Counted from the stretch's first letter, positions 35,756 through 43,855 are shown. The stretch is DNA of 64,000 nucleotides from Methylocystis rosea (GCF_003855495.1 NZ_CP034086.1:2207501-2271500), one strand, 5' to 3'. Numbers and translations: made by a program. Notes: a model not told the origin generated them from the letters alone.

Positions 35756-36318
35756 CAGCCGACCTCTTTCATGCGTGTGCGGATTGAGTTGAGCTTGGTG
35801 CGCACGGAGGCGTCGACCATGCGTGAACCGATTTTGACGATCAGACCGCCGATGATCGACGGATCCGTCGTCACCTTGAGATCGATGGTCTTGCCGCCGG
35901 TGACGCCGGCGAGCGTCTCGCGCAGCGCGGCTTCATGATCCGGCTTCAGCGCCGCCGCGATCGTCACGTCGGCGCGCACCAGGCCCTTCGCCTTGTCGTG
36001 CAGGCGGCGATAGGCGGCGATCATGTCGGAGATGACGAAGAGACGTCGCTTGGCGGCGACGAGACGGATGAAATTGGCGGCGATGCCGGAGATCTGGCCC
36101 TTGTTGAGAACGGGCTCGAGCGCGTCGAGTTGCTCCTTGGCGGAGAACACCGGGCTTTTGACCATGCGCTTGAGATCGTCGCTGCCGTCCAGCAGAGTCT
36201 TGAATCGATCGAGCGCCGCGGCGACGTCATCGGCGGCGTGATTTTCCGTCGCCAAATCATAGAGTGCGGAAGCGTAGCGACCTGCAACGCCCGATAAGGA
36301 ATCCCCGTCTTGAGCCAC
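35755..36318 (-). CDS. atpH: F1F0 ATP synthase, delta subunit
   Basis: 187 residues with a GTG start at 36318. The N-terminal helical bundle begins [20 protein letters not shown]. The C-terminal signature is [20 protein letters not shown] followed by [17 protein letters not shown]. Peripheral-stalk subunit linking F1 to F0. First gene of the operon; the F0 genes are not in this window, as usual in alphaproteobacteria. The 249-bp gap upstream separates it from the divergent mtnP and must hold both promoters. Confidence 0.95.
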   Translation of the reverse strand: MAQDGDSLSGVAGRYASALYDLATENHAADDVAAALDRFKTLLDGSDDLKRMVKSPVFSAKEQLDALEPVLNKGQISGIAANFIRLVAAKRRLFVISDMIAAYRRLHDKAKGLVRADVTIAAALKPDHEAALRETLAGVTGGKTIDLKVTTDPSIIGGLIVKIGSRMVDASVRTKLNSIRTRMKEVG

Positions 36319-36567
36319 TTGGTTCGCTCGTCAATCTACGCCGTTTGGAGACGCCGCTCGCAGTGCAAGTTGCACGGTCGCGACGATTAAGCGGTTAGCC
36401 TCAAACGACGGATGCTGTAGGAAAAGGAACGAGGGCCGCTGCGCCCCAGCTCCAAGGCGAGCGTCCCCTAACACAGGCATTTTGGGGGCGCAACCCTGTC
36501 ACATTGCCGCGATTTTCGGCGCCGGCCCAAAACCCGGCCGAGCAACAGCTATCGAGGAGACATATTC

Positions 36568-37452
36568 ATGACCAGAGCGGTCGTCGGAATAATCGGCGGG
36601 TCAGGCGTTTATGATCTACCGGGGCTCGCCAACATCCGCCGCGAGCGGGTCACGACGCCCTGGGGCGCGCCTTCCGACGAACTCGTCTTTGGCGAACTCG
36701 GCGCGACTCAGGCGGTCTTTTTGCCGCGGCACGGGCGCGGCCATCGGCTCTCGCCCTCGACCATCAACTATCGCGCGAACATCGACGCGATGAAGCGCGC
36801 CGGCGTCACCGATCTGATTTCGGTCTCGGCTTGCGGCTCGTTCAGATCGGAGCTTTTTCCGGGTCTCTTCGTGCTGATCGATCAATTCGTCGATCGCACC
36901 TTCGCGCGCCAATCCTCCTTCTTTGGCGACGGCTGCGTCGCGCATGTGTCGATGGCGCATCCGATCGCGCCGCTGCTGTCCGCGCGCATCGGCGCCGCGG
37001 CGAAAGACGAGAACATCGAACATGTCGCCGGCGGAACTTACGTCTGCATGGAAGGCCCACAGTTTTCGTCCTACGCCGAATCGCTCACCTACAAGGCCGC
37101 CGGCTATGACGTGATCGGCATGACGGCGATGCCCGAAGCCAAGCTCGCGCGCGAGGCCGAAATCTCCTACGCCACCGTCGCCATGGTGACGGATTTCGAC
37201 TGCTGGCATCCCGAGCACGACAATGTCGACATCGCCTCGGTGATCGCGGTCGTTCAGAAGAATTCGGCGACCGTCGCGCGATTGTTGGCGCGGGTTCTGA
37301 CGGATTTTCCGCGCGAACACGAGCCCTGCCCGATCGGCTCCGACCGCGCGCTCGACAACGCCATCGTCACCGCCCCCGACGCGCGCGATCCGGAATTGTT
37401 GAAGAAGCTCGATGCGGTGATGGGGAGGGTGAAGGGCAAAGGCGTTTTATGA
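36568..37452 (+). CDS. mtnP: S-methyl-5'-thioadenosine phosphorylase
   Basis: 294 residues, family PNP/MTAP type 2. Cleaves methylthioadenosine to adenine and methylthioribose-1-phosphate in methionine salvage. Visible: GIIGGSGVYDLPGL, phosphate-site LPRHGRGHRLSPSTINYRAN, GGTYVCMEGPQFSSYAES, VIGMTAMPEAKLAREAEISY, VTDFDCWHPEHDNVD. GAGGAGA precedes ATG 36568. The C-terminus (MGRVKGKGVL) looks non-standard, and a displaced copy of the last codons lies 390 bp downstream beyond the parD-like gene. The adenine product fits the nearby apt gene. Confidence 0.95.
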   Translation: MTRAVVGIIGGSGVYDLPGLANIRRERVTTPWGAPSDELVFGELGATQAVFLPRHGRGHRLSPSTINYRANIDAMKRAGVTDLISVSACGSFRSELFPGLFVLIDQFVDRTFARQSSFFGDGCVAHVSMAHPIAPLLSARIGAAAKDENIEHVAGGTYVCMEGPQFSSYAESLTYKAAGYDVIGMTAMPEAKLAREAEISYATVAMVTDFDCWHPEHDNVDIASVIAVVQKNSATVARLLARVLTDFPREHEPCPIGSDRALDNAIVTAPDARDPELLKKLDAVMGRVKGKGVL

Positions 37453-37465
37453 TATAGGAAGCCTC

Positions 37466-37726
37466 ATGGCGATCACCCTCACCCCCGACCAAAAAGCTTG
37501 GCTTCAAGCGCATGTCGCGACCGGTGATTTTCCCTCGATCGAGGAGGCCGCCCGTCAGCTCATCGACGAGCGTATTGTCGAGCGTGAACTTGAAAAAGAC
37601 GATTTGGTTTGGGCAAAGCCCCTCGTTGAGGAAGGTCTGGCCGCGCTTGAACGCGGCGAGTTTATTTCGCTTGAGGAGCACAGGGCGCGTAACGCCGCCC
37701 GTCTCGCCGCGCTCAAGGGGCGATGA
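37466..37726 (+). CDS. ParD-like antitoxin
   Basis: 86 residues: MAITLTPDQKAWLQAHVATG, then FPSIEEAARQLIDERIVERE. The N-terminus is the ribbon-helix-helix of ParD/CopG antitoxins. The tail (KPLVEEGLAALERGEFISLE, EHRARNAARLAAL) is the toxin-wrapping segment. It normally neutralises a ParE toxin and represses its own operon. It begins 13 bp after mtnP, and the next ORF overlaps by 4 bp (ATGA), the standard antitoxin-toxin junction, but that toxin is truncated. Confidence 0.85.
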   Translation: MAITLTPDQKAWLQAHVATGDFPSIEEAARQLIDERIVERELEKDDLVWAKPLVEEGLAALERGEFISLEEHRARNAARLAALKGR

Positions 37727-37863
37727 CTCGCGTTATCGTTACCGAACTTGCCGACGCGGATACGGCGGAGAGCGATCCGGAACTGCTCAAAGAGGCTCGA
37801 CGCGGTGATGGAAAGGGGCAGTCGCGACTGATCCACGATATCAGCGCCGCCGCAGTTCGCTAA
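37723..37863 (+). pseudogene. Truncated ParE-like toxin fused to a displaced mtnP 3' end
   Basis: 46 codons. The first 15 residues, MTRVIVTELADADTA, are the start of a ParE toxin. The next part (ESDPELLKEARRGDGKG) is not ParE. Its DNA at 37772-37815 closely repeats the end of mtnP (GCGATCCGGAA-x-TG, then GCTCGA-x-GCGGTGATGG). In the +1 frame it reads LDAVMERGSRD then stop, like an mtnP C-terminus. The toxin body is therefore missing and no active toxin is expected. Confidence 0.75.
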
Positions 37864-37947
37864 CGGAGCGCGCGATGATGAGGAGTATTATGATGTTTTC
37901 TGCAGAAGGCGAGCGATTGCCAAGGAAACGCCTGGAGGGCGTAGGTG

Positions 37948-38409
37948 ATGAACTTCGATAAATTTTTTCTGAAACAAATTACGATTCTTTTGATCTTTTA
38001 TTCTGTTCCGGGCGCTGTGTGCGGAGCAGAGAATGCTCAATGCGTCGCGGGAACCTCCATCAACATAGATTATTATCACGTTGAGCCAGTTAATCGAGCA
38101 AAGGTGTTTGATTCAGCTGGCAGAGAGGTTGAGACTAATCAGAGCATTGTTGTCTTTAGGGTCTTTTTTGGGCCCGATACCATATCGAAAATCGAGCGTT
38201 TTTCGGAAGCACACAGGCTTTGTAGAACATACGTAAAAGTCGGAGATGCAATTGTCGCCAAGGATTTATTCAGTCCATTCAATAAGTTGGGGAATCTTAA
38301 GGAACACTCCTTGGCAATTTTTTCCATCACATCGGAATTAGAGCGCGAGAGTCACATACTTAGTTCCCTCATGTCGCATAATGCTGAGATGTCGATATTT
38401 GTTCGCTGA
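37948..38409 (+). CDS. AT-rich secreted hypothetical protein
   Basis: 153 residues from ATG 37948, behind GGAGGG. The N-terminus KQITILLIFYSVPGAVCGAE is a signal peptide. The mature part has two cysteines (AQCVAGTS; HRLCRTYV) and no recognised domain. Base composition is markedly more A/T-rich than any flanking gene, and codons such as ATA, AGA and TTA are common. Together with the parDE remnant this suggests a small foreign island between mtnP and apt. Function unknown. Confidence 0.65.
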   Translation: MNFDKFFLKQITILLIFYSVPGAVCGAENAQCVAGTSINIDYYHVEPVNRAKVFDSAGREVETNQSIVVFRVFFGPDTISKIERFSEAHRLCRTYVKVGDAIVAKDLFSPFNKLGNLKEHSLAIFSITSELERESHILSSLMSHNAEMSIFVR

Positions 38410-38481
38410 TCCGAAGAAAAGGTTGCTGCGGATCGAGGCCTGCTCGTCGCAGACAGGCCGCTCACTTCAGGCGTTTGCGAA

Positions 38482-38643
38482 TCCCTCCCCTTTACGGGGA
38501 GGGTGGCCCCGCGAAGCGGGGTCGGGTGGGGTAAGCTCCGCTCGATCTGGCGTTTAAGACCCCCCACCCGGCGGTCCCAGCCAAGTTTACGCACGCTGCG
38601 TAAACTTGCCTGCGACCGCCGACCTCCCCGCAAGGGGGAGGTA
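38482..38643. repeat. Cluster of palindromic intergenic repeats
   Basis: In the 390-bp gap before apt: CCCTCCCC-ttta-CGGGGAGGG at about 38483-38503, GCCCCGC-gaa-GCGGGG just after, AAGTTTACGCA-cgc-TGCGTAAACTT near 38582-38606, and ACCTCCCC-gcaa-GGGGGAGGT near 38630-38642. Outer C- and G-rich tracts also pair. No gene is seen here. Related to the repeat at 343-479. Confidence 0.75.
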
Positions 38644-38799
38644 TTTCGCGCAACTGTTCGAGTTCGCTGTTCGCCCGATTGCCCCAGCGCCTACCACCCA
38701 TTTGCGCCCCGCCCCGCCCTCCGTGTATTCCTCTGAGCCGTGGCGGTTGCGCCATATCCATCCACGCGGCCACCTCGCCGCTGATCGCAAGGCCGTTTC

Positions 38800-39327
38800 A
38801 TGCCGCTTGCCGCCGCCATTCGCACCATTCCCGATTATCCCAAGAAGGGAATCCTGTTTCGCGACATCACCACCCTGCTCGGCGACGCCAAGGCGTTCCG
38901 CAAGGCGGTCGACGAACTCGTGCAGCCCTGGTGCGGCGGCAAGATCGACAAGGTCGCCGGCATGGAGGCGCGCGGCTTCATCCTCGGGGGCGCGGTGGCG
39001 CATCAGCTTTCCGCCGGCTTCATCCCGATCCGCAAGAAGGGCAAGCTGCCGCATCGCGTCGTCTCGGTCGCCTATGAGCTCGAATATGGCGTCGACGAAA
39101 TGGAGATGCATGAAGACGCGGTCTCCCCCGGCGAGCGCGTCATTCTCGTCGACGATCTGATCGCTACCGGCGGCACCGCCGAGGGCGCGGTGAAGCTCCT
39201 ACGCCAGGGCGGCGCTGACGTCGTCGCCGCCTGTTTCGTCATCGACCTGCCCGATCTCGCCGGCGTGAAAAGGCTCCAGGCGCTCGGCGTCCCGGTGCGC
39301 ACGCTCGTCGCCTTCGCAGGCCACTAA
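38800..39327 (+). CDS. apt: Adenine phosphoribosyltransferase
   Basis: 175 residues. Converts adenine plus PRPP to AMP. Visible: [37 protein letters not shown], and the PRPP loop [20 protein letters not shown]. Cytoplasmic, type I PRTase fold. It can recycle the adenine released by MtnP, encoded 1.3 kb upstream on the same strand; the two were probably closer before the parDE/AT-rich insert. Confidence 0.97.
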   Translation: MPLAAAIRTIPDYPKKGILFRDITTLLGDAKAFRKAVDELVQPWCGGKIDKVAGMEARGFILGGAVAHQLSAGFIPIRKKGKLPHRVVSVAYELEYGVDEMEMHEDAVSPGERVILVDDLIATGGTAEGAVKLLRQGGADVVAACFVIDLPDLAGVKRLQALGVPVRTLVAFAGH

Positions 39328-39402
39328 AGCGCCTTTTTCCGGGTGTTCTTGCTCAGCCCAGGCTCGAAGTTCAGAATCTCCGTGAGAGGCTTGCATAGGC
39401 GC

Positions 39403-40701
39403 ATGACGCCGCGACGGACCCATTTGGCGCTGGCGGCGATCGCCCTCGCCGCACTCGTCAGCGGAGTCGTAGCCCTCCGCTATATGCCCGACGTTGGGAG
39501 CAACTCTCCCGTCCGCAGCGACGCCGCGCGCAGCGCCTGGAGCGGCGCGCTGCCGACCGGCCTGCGCAGCATGGCCCTGCGGATAAAGCCCGGCGCTTTT
39601 CCCCCTGCTCCGCCAGTCGCTGCGCCGCCGCAAGAGCCGTCCGCCGAGGTCGCGGCGCTGCCGCAAGGCGGCGACGGCGTCGAAGGGTCGGTGTCCTTCC
39701 CGCCCGCGCCGCCGCCGCCCGCGCGACCGGAGATTGTGGAAAAGCCCACGCCGCTGCCCCCGTCGCGACCGGCCAATCTCGCCGAGCTTGCCGACAAATT
39801 CGCCGAGACGGCGGCAGCTCCCGCCCAGCCGCCGCAAACCGCCGAGGCGACCGCGCCCGCCCCCGCCGAGGTCCCGGCGCCGGCGCTCGCCAATGCGCCG
39901 CTGCCGCCGGCCCGGCCGCAGGAGCCGTCGGCGAGAGCCGCGGTAGAGGCGACGCCCACGGCGCAGGAGTCGGCGCCGCCGACCCAGGTGGCGCGCGCCG
40001 TCGAGCCGACCTTGCGGGCTGCGCCCGAGGACGCGTTTCAGCAGGAGGCCCCGATCCGTTACGGCATGGGGGACCAGGTCTTCGTGCGGATCTTCAAGCA
40101 GGAAGGGCAGCTCGAGCTTTGGCTTCGAAAGAGCAACAGCCGCTTCTCGCTCTATAAAACCTATCCGATTTGCAAATGGTCAGGCAGGCTCGGACCCAAG
40201 CTCAAGGAAGCCGATTACCAGTCGCCGGAGGGCTTCTACAGCGTCTCGGCGAAGCAGCTGCATCCGCATTCGAATTATCACCGCGCGTTCAACGTCGGGT
40301 ATCCGAACGCCTTCGATCGCCAGAACGGCCGGACCGGCGGCCTCGTCATGGTGCATGGCGCGTGCAAATCGGTCGGCTGCTTCGCCATGACCGACCGCGG
40401 CATCGAGGAAATCTACGCCTTCGTCGAGGCGGCGATGCGCGCCGGCCAGCACGAAGTGCAGGTGCATATTTTTCCCTTCCGCTTGACGGAGCAGGCGATC
40501 GCTCGGGAGACCGGCGGCAGCTGGCTCGCCTTCGTCGGCGCGGGCGGCAATTATCAGCACTGGACCGAGTTCTGGCGCAATCTGAAGCAGGGCTACGACA
40601 TCTTCGAGCAGACCGGCGAACCGCCGGTGGCCTTCGCCTGCGGCGATCATTACGCCTTTGGCGCGGGCGATTCTTCATGCCGACGCATCGCCGGCTGGTG
40701 A
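39403..40701 (+). CDS. L,D-transpeptidase, YafK family, with Pro/Ala-rich linker
   Basis: 432 residues from ATG 39403. An N-terminal signal anchor (LALAAIALAALVSGVVALRY) is followed by ~170 residues very rich in Pro and Ala, likely an extended periplasmic linker spanning toward the peptidoglycan. The catalytic YkuD/YafK domain has VFVRIFKQEGQLELWLRK, SPEGFYSVSAKQLHPHSNYH, and the active-site motif GLVMVHGACKSVGCFAMTD (His and Cys). Such enzymes act on L,D crosslinks or on anchoring of proteins to peptidoglycan. GTG 39343 would add 20 residues before the membrane segment and is less likely. The C-terminus contains extra cysteines (FACGDH, SSCRR). Confidence 0.9.
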   Translation: MTPRRTHLALAAIALAALVSGVVALRYMPDVGSNSPVRSDAARSAWSGALPTGLRSMALRIKPGAFPPAPPVAAPPQEPSAEVAALPQGGDGVEGSVSFPPAPPPPARPEIVEKPTPLPPSRPANLAELADKFAETAAAPAQPPQTAEATAPAPAEVPAPALANAPLPPARPQEPSARAAVEATPTAQESAPPTQVARAVEPTLRAAPEDAFQQEAPIRYGMGDQVFVRIFKQEGQLELWLRKSNSRFSLYKTYPICKWSGRLGPKLKEADYQSPEGFYSVSAKQLHPHSNYHRAFNVGYPNAFDRQNGRTGGLVMVHGACKSVGCFAMTDRGIEEIYAFVEAAMRAGQHEVQVHIFPFRLTEQAIARETGGSWLAFVGAGGNYQHWTEFWRNLKQGYDIFEQTGEPPVAFACGDHYAFGAGDSSCRRIAGW

Positions 40702-40798
40702 TCGCGGTAGCTGTGACGCCGTTCAGCTTGGTTTCAGCCGGCGCGCGCGAAGATGCCTTGGCAAAGCGCTGGGGGGCGCAAACAAGGAAAATGCCCGC

Positions 40799-41179
40799 AT
40801 GCGGCTCGTGACCTGTTCTATCGTCGGCGCGGCTTGCGCCCTCGGCATCCTCTTCACGCCGATCGCGCAGGCGGCCAATGCGCCGCTGTGCCTCGCGATC
40901 GCTGAAAACTACAACACCTGCATGCGCCAGCATCAGTACGGGCGCGGCGGCGGCGGTTATGGTCCGGGCTATGGCCAAGGTTATGGTCAAGGCTATGGTC
41001 GTGGCTATCGCGGCGGCTATCCCGGCGACGATGACGACGATGGCGGCGGTGGCGGCTACGGCGGATTTGGCGGCTACGACGGCTATGGCGGCGGCTCCCC
41101 CCGTCGCCGTTACGAGCGCGCCAAGGCGGCCTGCGCCATCTGGTTCGCTCAGATGCACGCCAGCGGCTGCTTCAACTAG
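40799..41179 (+). CDS. Secreted Gly/Tyr-rich protein
   Basis: 126 residues. A signal peptide (VTCSIVGAACALGILF, cut near AQA) is followed by LCLAIAENYNTCMRQHQYG. Then comes a low-complexity run of GYG, GQG and GRG units with a DDDDD patch, then AKAACAIWFAQMHASGC. Four cysteines flank the glycine-rich core, so two disulfides probably bracket it. AAGGAAAAT precedes the ATG at 40799. It follows the L,D-transpeptidase by 97 bp. No family recognised; likely extracytoplasmic. Confidence 0.7.
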   Translation: MRLVTCSIVGAACALGILFTPIAQAANAPLCLAIAENYNTCMRQHQYGRGGGGYGPGYGQGYGQGYGRGYRGGYPGDDDDDGGGGGYGGFGGYDGYGGGSPRRRYERAKAACAIWFAQMHASGCFN

Positions 41180-41241
41180 CCCAAGAACGCGCGTAACCGA
41201 AGTGATGGCGCGGCCCGAGTGCGCCGCGCCATCATCAAGGC

Positions 41242-41433
41242 TCACCTGTAGGGTTTCGGGCACTCGCCGTCGGACTTTTTCGCGATCTTCGCGGCGCGAC
41301 GCGTGCAGCCTTTGTCGCATTGAATGCCGGCGATGCCTGCGCACATCTCACCGACTTTGGCGGCCGAGGCGGGGGCGGAAACAAAGTGTGAGAGCGCCAG
41401 GGCGATCGCTAATCTCCAAAGTAATTTCGTCAT
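41242..41433 (-). CDS. Small secreted Cys-rich protein, paralogue of the Kazal-type gene
   Basis: 63 residues from ATG 41433 behind AGGAGGAG. Signal peptide LLWRLAIALALSHFVSAPAS. The mature part KVGEMCAGIAGIQCDKGC then TRRAAKIAKKSDGECPKPYR begins like the neighbouring Kazal protein (VGAKCGGIAGLPCAKG) but lacks the Kazal core. It looks like a duplicated and shortened copy. It lies directly downstream of that gene on the same strand, 37 bp apart. Confidence 0.7.
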   Translation of the reverse strand: MTKLLWRLAIALALSHFVSAPASAAKVGEMCAGIAGIQCDKGCTRRAAKIAKKSDGECPKPYR

Positions 41434-41470
41434 ATTCTCCTCCTTTAAAATATGCTGCTTCAACGAGCGG

Positions 41471-41812
41471 TCAGTGGTGGCGTCGGCAGCGGCCATTGTG
41501 GTTTTTGCTGACGCCGGCGGCGCGGCGCGCGCAGTCGTTCGGGTAGGTGCGGCCGTCGCAGCCGCAAACCGGCCTGAAATTGCGGCGGCAGAAGGCGGGC
41601 TTGCGCGCGCAATGGCCGAACGCGTCGGCGACGCGGCAGGAGCCGGGGCGCATCTCGCACCACAAGCCCTTCGCGCAGGGAAGGCCGGCGATGCCGCCGC
41701 ACTTCGCGCCAACCGCGCCGGCGGCGACCGCTGGCGATGACGTCGCCATGAAAAATACGAAGAGCGTCGAAGCGAGGACCGCGCAGAGGCGCAAACCAGA
41801 GCGTAAATGCAT
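41471..41812 (-). CDS. Secreted Kazal-type protease-inhibitor-like protein
   Basis: 113 residues from ATG 41812 (GGAG site). Signal peptide LRLCAVLASTLFVFFMATSS. A first small Cys module, GAKCGGIAGLPCAKGLWCEM, is followed by a Kazal-like domain: CARKPAFCRRNFRPVCGCDG then RTYPNDCARRAAGVSKNHNG and RC. The PVCGCDG-x-TYPNDC core is the Kazal signature. Bacterial Kazal proteins are uncommon; they may inhibit serine proteases of predators or competitors. First of a two-gene unit with its shortened paralogue. Confidence 0.82.
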   Translation of the reverse strand: MHLRSGLRLCAVLASTLFVFFMATSSPAVAAGAVGAKCGGIAGLPCAKGLWCEMRPGSCRVADAFGHCARKPAFCRRNFRPVCGCDGRTYPNDCARRAAGVSKNHNGRCRRHH

Positions 41813-41930
41813 AGCTATTCTCCAAAAAATTCTTTCGTAACGGAAGGATAACGCGTGTGGCGCGCAAGCGTTCCGCACGGGCGACGGCGGCTGCAGGGCT
41901 CCGAATCCAGGTGAACGAGGGGTCATCGCG

Positions 41931-41973
41931 CCGCGTCATGGCCGCGCTTGTCGCGGACATCCACGCGATGACG
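41931..41973. repeat. Dispersed palindromic repeat
   Basis: CCGCGTCATGGCCGCG, then CGCGGACATCCACGCG, then ATGACGCG: nested inverted repeats, with the core GTCATGGCCG...CATCCACG shared with the repeat in the atpD-atpC gap at 31764. Confidence 0.6.
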
Positions 41974-42079
41974 CGAGGCAAATGTGAGAGCCGAAGTGAG
42001 CTGAAATTAACCAGAGGTCGAAGCCCTGCGGGGGCGACGGCCGGTTGATCGTTTGCGCCGGCGCGGCTATGTTGCCTTC

Positions 42080-42136
42080 CACACGGGATGGGGCTCCCGG
42101 TAACCGCCTGATGAAGGCTGATGGCTCCTGCCGCAA
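42080..42136 (+). promoter_or_regulatory. Fluoride riboswitch (crcB motif)
   Basis: The leader of crcB holds the conserved aptamer elements in order: GGGATGGGGCTCCCGG, AACCGCC, then AGGCTGATGGCTCCTGCC. GAUG-GG, AACcGCC and GCUGAUGGCuCCU are the hallmarks of crcB RNAs. The pseudoknot pairing between the first loop and the 3' part is possible. A G/C-rich stem (GCGCGTCCTGC...GGGAGGAGCGCGC) follows and could be the expression platform. It should switch crcB on when fluoride binds. Confidence 0.92.
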
Positions 42137-42221
42137 GGACGCGCGTCCTGCGGGAGGAGCGCGCCTAAAACGCCGCCTGCCGCAGCATGTTTGTCGTCCG
42201 CTCGTTGGAAAGGACGACGTC

Positions 42222-42596
42222 ATGGGCTTCTTCATTGTGTTTGCTGGCGGAGGACTGGCCGCGGCCGCGCGCCACGGGGTCAACATTCTTCTTGCCCGAC
42301 TGATCGGCGTTGGTTTTCCGTTCGGGACGCTGACCGTGAACGTGCTTGGCTCGTTCCTGATGGGCGTGATCGTCGGTTATTTCGCCTTCCAGGGCGAGGC
42401 GTCGCAGAACTGGCGCCTGTTCCTCACGACCGGGATCCTCGGCGGCTTCACCACCTTTTCGGCGTTCTCGCTCGAGACGGTTTTGCTTTACGAGCGCGGC
42501 GAACTGGCGATGGCGACCTTCTATGTCGTGGCGTCGGTCGGCCTGGCGGTGGCCGGCCTCCTCGCCGGCCTATCGCTGCTGCGCCATTTTTCGTGA
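42222..42596 (+). CDS. crcB: Fluoride channel CrcB/Fluc
   Basis: 124 residues, four transmembrane segments. The signature is RHGVNILLARLIGVGFPFGT, LTVNVLGSFLMGVIVGYF and LTTGILGGFTTFSAFSLETV (with the GGFTTFS sodium-site segment). Forms dual-topology dimers that export F-. AAAGGA precedes ATG 42222. The fluoride riboswitch 90 bp upstream confirms the function. The next gene starts about 30 bp later and may be cotranscribed. Confidence 0.96.
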   Translation: MGFFIVFAGGGLAAAARHGVNILLARLIGVGFPFGTLTVNVLGSFLMGVIVGYFAFQGEASQNWRLFLTTGILGGFTTFSAFSLETVLLYERGELAMATFYVVASVGLAVAGLLAGLSLLRHFS

Positions 42597-42626
42597 GGGG
42601 CTTTGAACTCCAACGGAGTGTTATCA

Positions 42627-43319
42627 GTGATTCCCTGGACCCTGCTCGACACAGCGCCGATACCGGGCGGCGAGGGCGAACTCCGCCTCAAGCGTCGCGG
42701 CGCGGAATTCTCGATCATGTTGGGCGATATCGAACTGATGAACAGTCGCCTCAGTGGCTCGGAGGAGGCGCTCGCCACGCTCTCTTGCGAGAGAATTCAG
42801 GCGCGCCCACAGCCGCGCCTTCTGATCGGCGGGCTGGGGATGGGCTTCACGCTGCGCGCCGCGCTCACTGTCCTCGGCGCGAAAGCGCGGATCGTTGTCG
42901 CCGAACTCGTTCCGGCGGTCGTGGCCTGGGCGCGCGGCCCGATGGCGGAAGTCTTCGGCGCCAGCCTGACGGATCCGCGCGTCAGCATTGAGGAAGGGGA
43001 CGTTGGGCGCCTGATCCGGTCCGGCCGCGCGACTTATGACGCAATCCTTCTCGATGTCGATAATGGCCCCGAGGGCCTGACTCGCGAAGCCAATGACGGA
43101 CTTTACGATATCGAGGGATTGAGGGCGGCCCGCAAGGCGCTGCGCCATAATGGGGTGTTGGCCGTCTGGTCATCGGGGCCGGATCGGAATTTCACGTCGC
43201 GCCTCCGCAAAGCCGGGTTCCGCGTGGATGAAGTCAAGGTGCGCGCCAACGGCGGGCGTGGCGGCGCCCGGCACGTCATCTGGATCGCGACAAGAGAGTC
43301 GACGCCTCAGATGCAATAG
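42627..43319 (+). CDS. Spermidine-synthase-like class I methyltransferase-fold protein
   Basis: 230 residues from GTG 42627 (CGGAG upstream). The SAM/dcSAM-binding core is PRLLIGGLGMGFTLRAALTV, then ARIVVAELVPAVVAWARGPM and YDAILLDVDNGPEGLTREAN. This is the pattern of short spermidine-synthase-like proteins (RF: LIGGLGMGfTL...E..p.V..W), often annotated as putative spermidine/spermine synthases. The substrate is unknown and genuine aminopropyl transfer is doubtful because the family's N-terminal domain is very short. It lies 30 bp after crcB. Confidence 0.75.
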   Translation: MIPWTLLDTAPIPGGEGELRLKRRGAEFSIMLGDIELMNSRLSGSEEALATLSCERIQARPQPRLLIGGLGMGFTLRAALTVLGAKARIVVAELVPAVVAWARGPMAEVFGASLTDPRVSIEEGDVGRLIRSGRATYDAILLDVDNGPEGLTREANDGLYDIEGLRAARKALRHNGVLAVWSSGPDRNFTSRLRKAGFRVDEVKVRANGGRGGARHVIWIATRESTPQMQ

Positions 43320-43385
43320 AAAGCCGATCTCAGCTGAAACCGAAATCGACAGCGCCCCCGCCTTTGAACCCAACCACCCCACATA

Positions 43386-43414
43386 TTGACAGTCGCCGGC
43401 TTTGAAGGGTAGAT
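43386..43414 (+). promoter_or_regulatory. Promoter candidate for rplU-rpmA
   Basis: A perfect -35 TTGACA at 43386-43391, then a 17-bp spacer and a weak -10 GTAGAT at 43409-43414. The transcript would begin about 43420 and run through a hairpin into rplU. Confidence 0.45.
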
Positions 43415-43427
43415 GAACGTCGCTTCG

Positions 43428-43451
43428 GCGCGGCGGTTTCGCCGCGCTTTT
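43428..43451 (+). terminator. Terminator-like hairpin in the rplU leader
   Basis: GCGCGGCG-gttt-CGCCGCGC followed by TTTT: an 8-bp perfect stem with a short T-run, 96 bp before rplU. It either ends the upstream methyltransferase-fold transcript or, if the TTGACA promoter at 43386 is used, acts as a leader attenuator. Confidence 0.55.
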
Positions 43452-43546
43452 CGTTTGCGCCTGGCGCAAGATCGAGGCGAAGCCACTAACTGCCAAGAAG
43501 CCGGCCGGCGGAAACGCCAGCGTCGGGACGAACACAGGAAAAAAAG

Positions 43547-43855
43547 ATGTTCGCAGTCATTAAAACCGGCGGCAAGCAATATAGCGTCGCCGCTGGGGAC
43601 GTGATCACCGTCATGGCGCTCGACGGCGCGCCGGGCGACGCCGTCACCTTCGACGAAGTGCTCATGCTGGGCGGCGACAGCCCCAAGGTCGGCGCCCCGA
43701 CGATCGCCGGCGCGAAAGTCTCCGGCGAGATCGCCGAGCAGACCCGCAGCGCCAAGTCGATCGCCTTCAAAAAGCGCCGCCGGCAGAATTCCAAGCGCAA
43801 GCGCGGTCATCGCCAGGACCTGACGCTTGTGAGAATCACCGCGATCGAGAGCTGA
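43547..43855 (+). CDS. rplU: 50S ribosomal protein L21
   Basis: 102 residues: MFAVIKTGGKQYSVAAGDVI, KSIAFKKRRRQNSKRKRGHR, then QDLTLVRITAI. The KTGGKQY start and KKRRRQNSKRKRGHRQ rRNA-binding segment are diagnostic. First gene of the L21-L27-GNAT-Obg cluster. Confidence 0.98.
   Translation: MFAVIKTGGKQYSVAAGDVITVMALDGAPGDAVTFDEVLMLGGDSPKVGAPTIAGAKVSGEIAEQTRSAKSIAFKKRRRQNSKRKRGHRQDLTLVRITAIES

Noticed and set aside
38352..38633. Short minus-strand open frames through the repeat cluster before apt
   Set aside because: They run through palindromic repeats and have no ribosome site or recognisable sequence.
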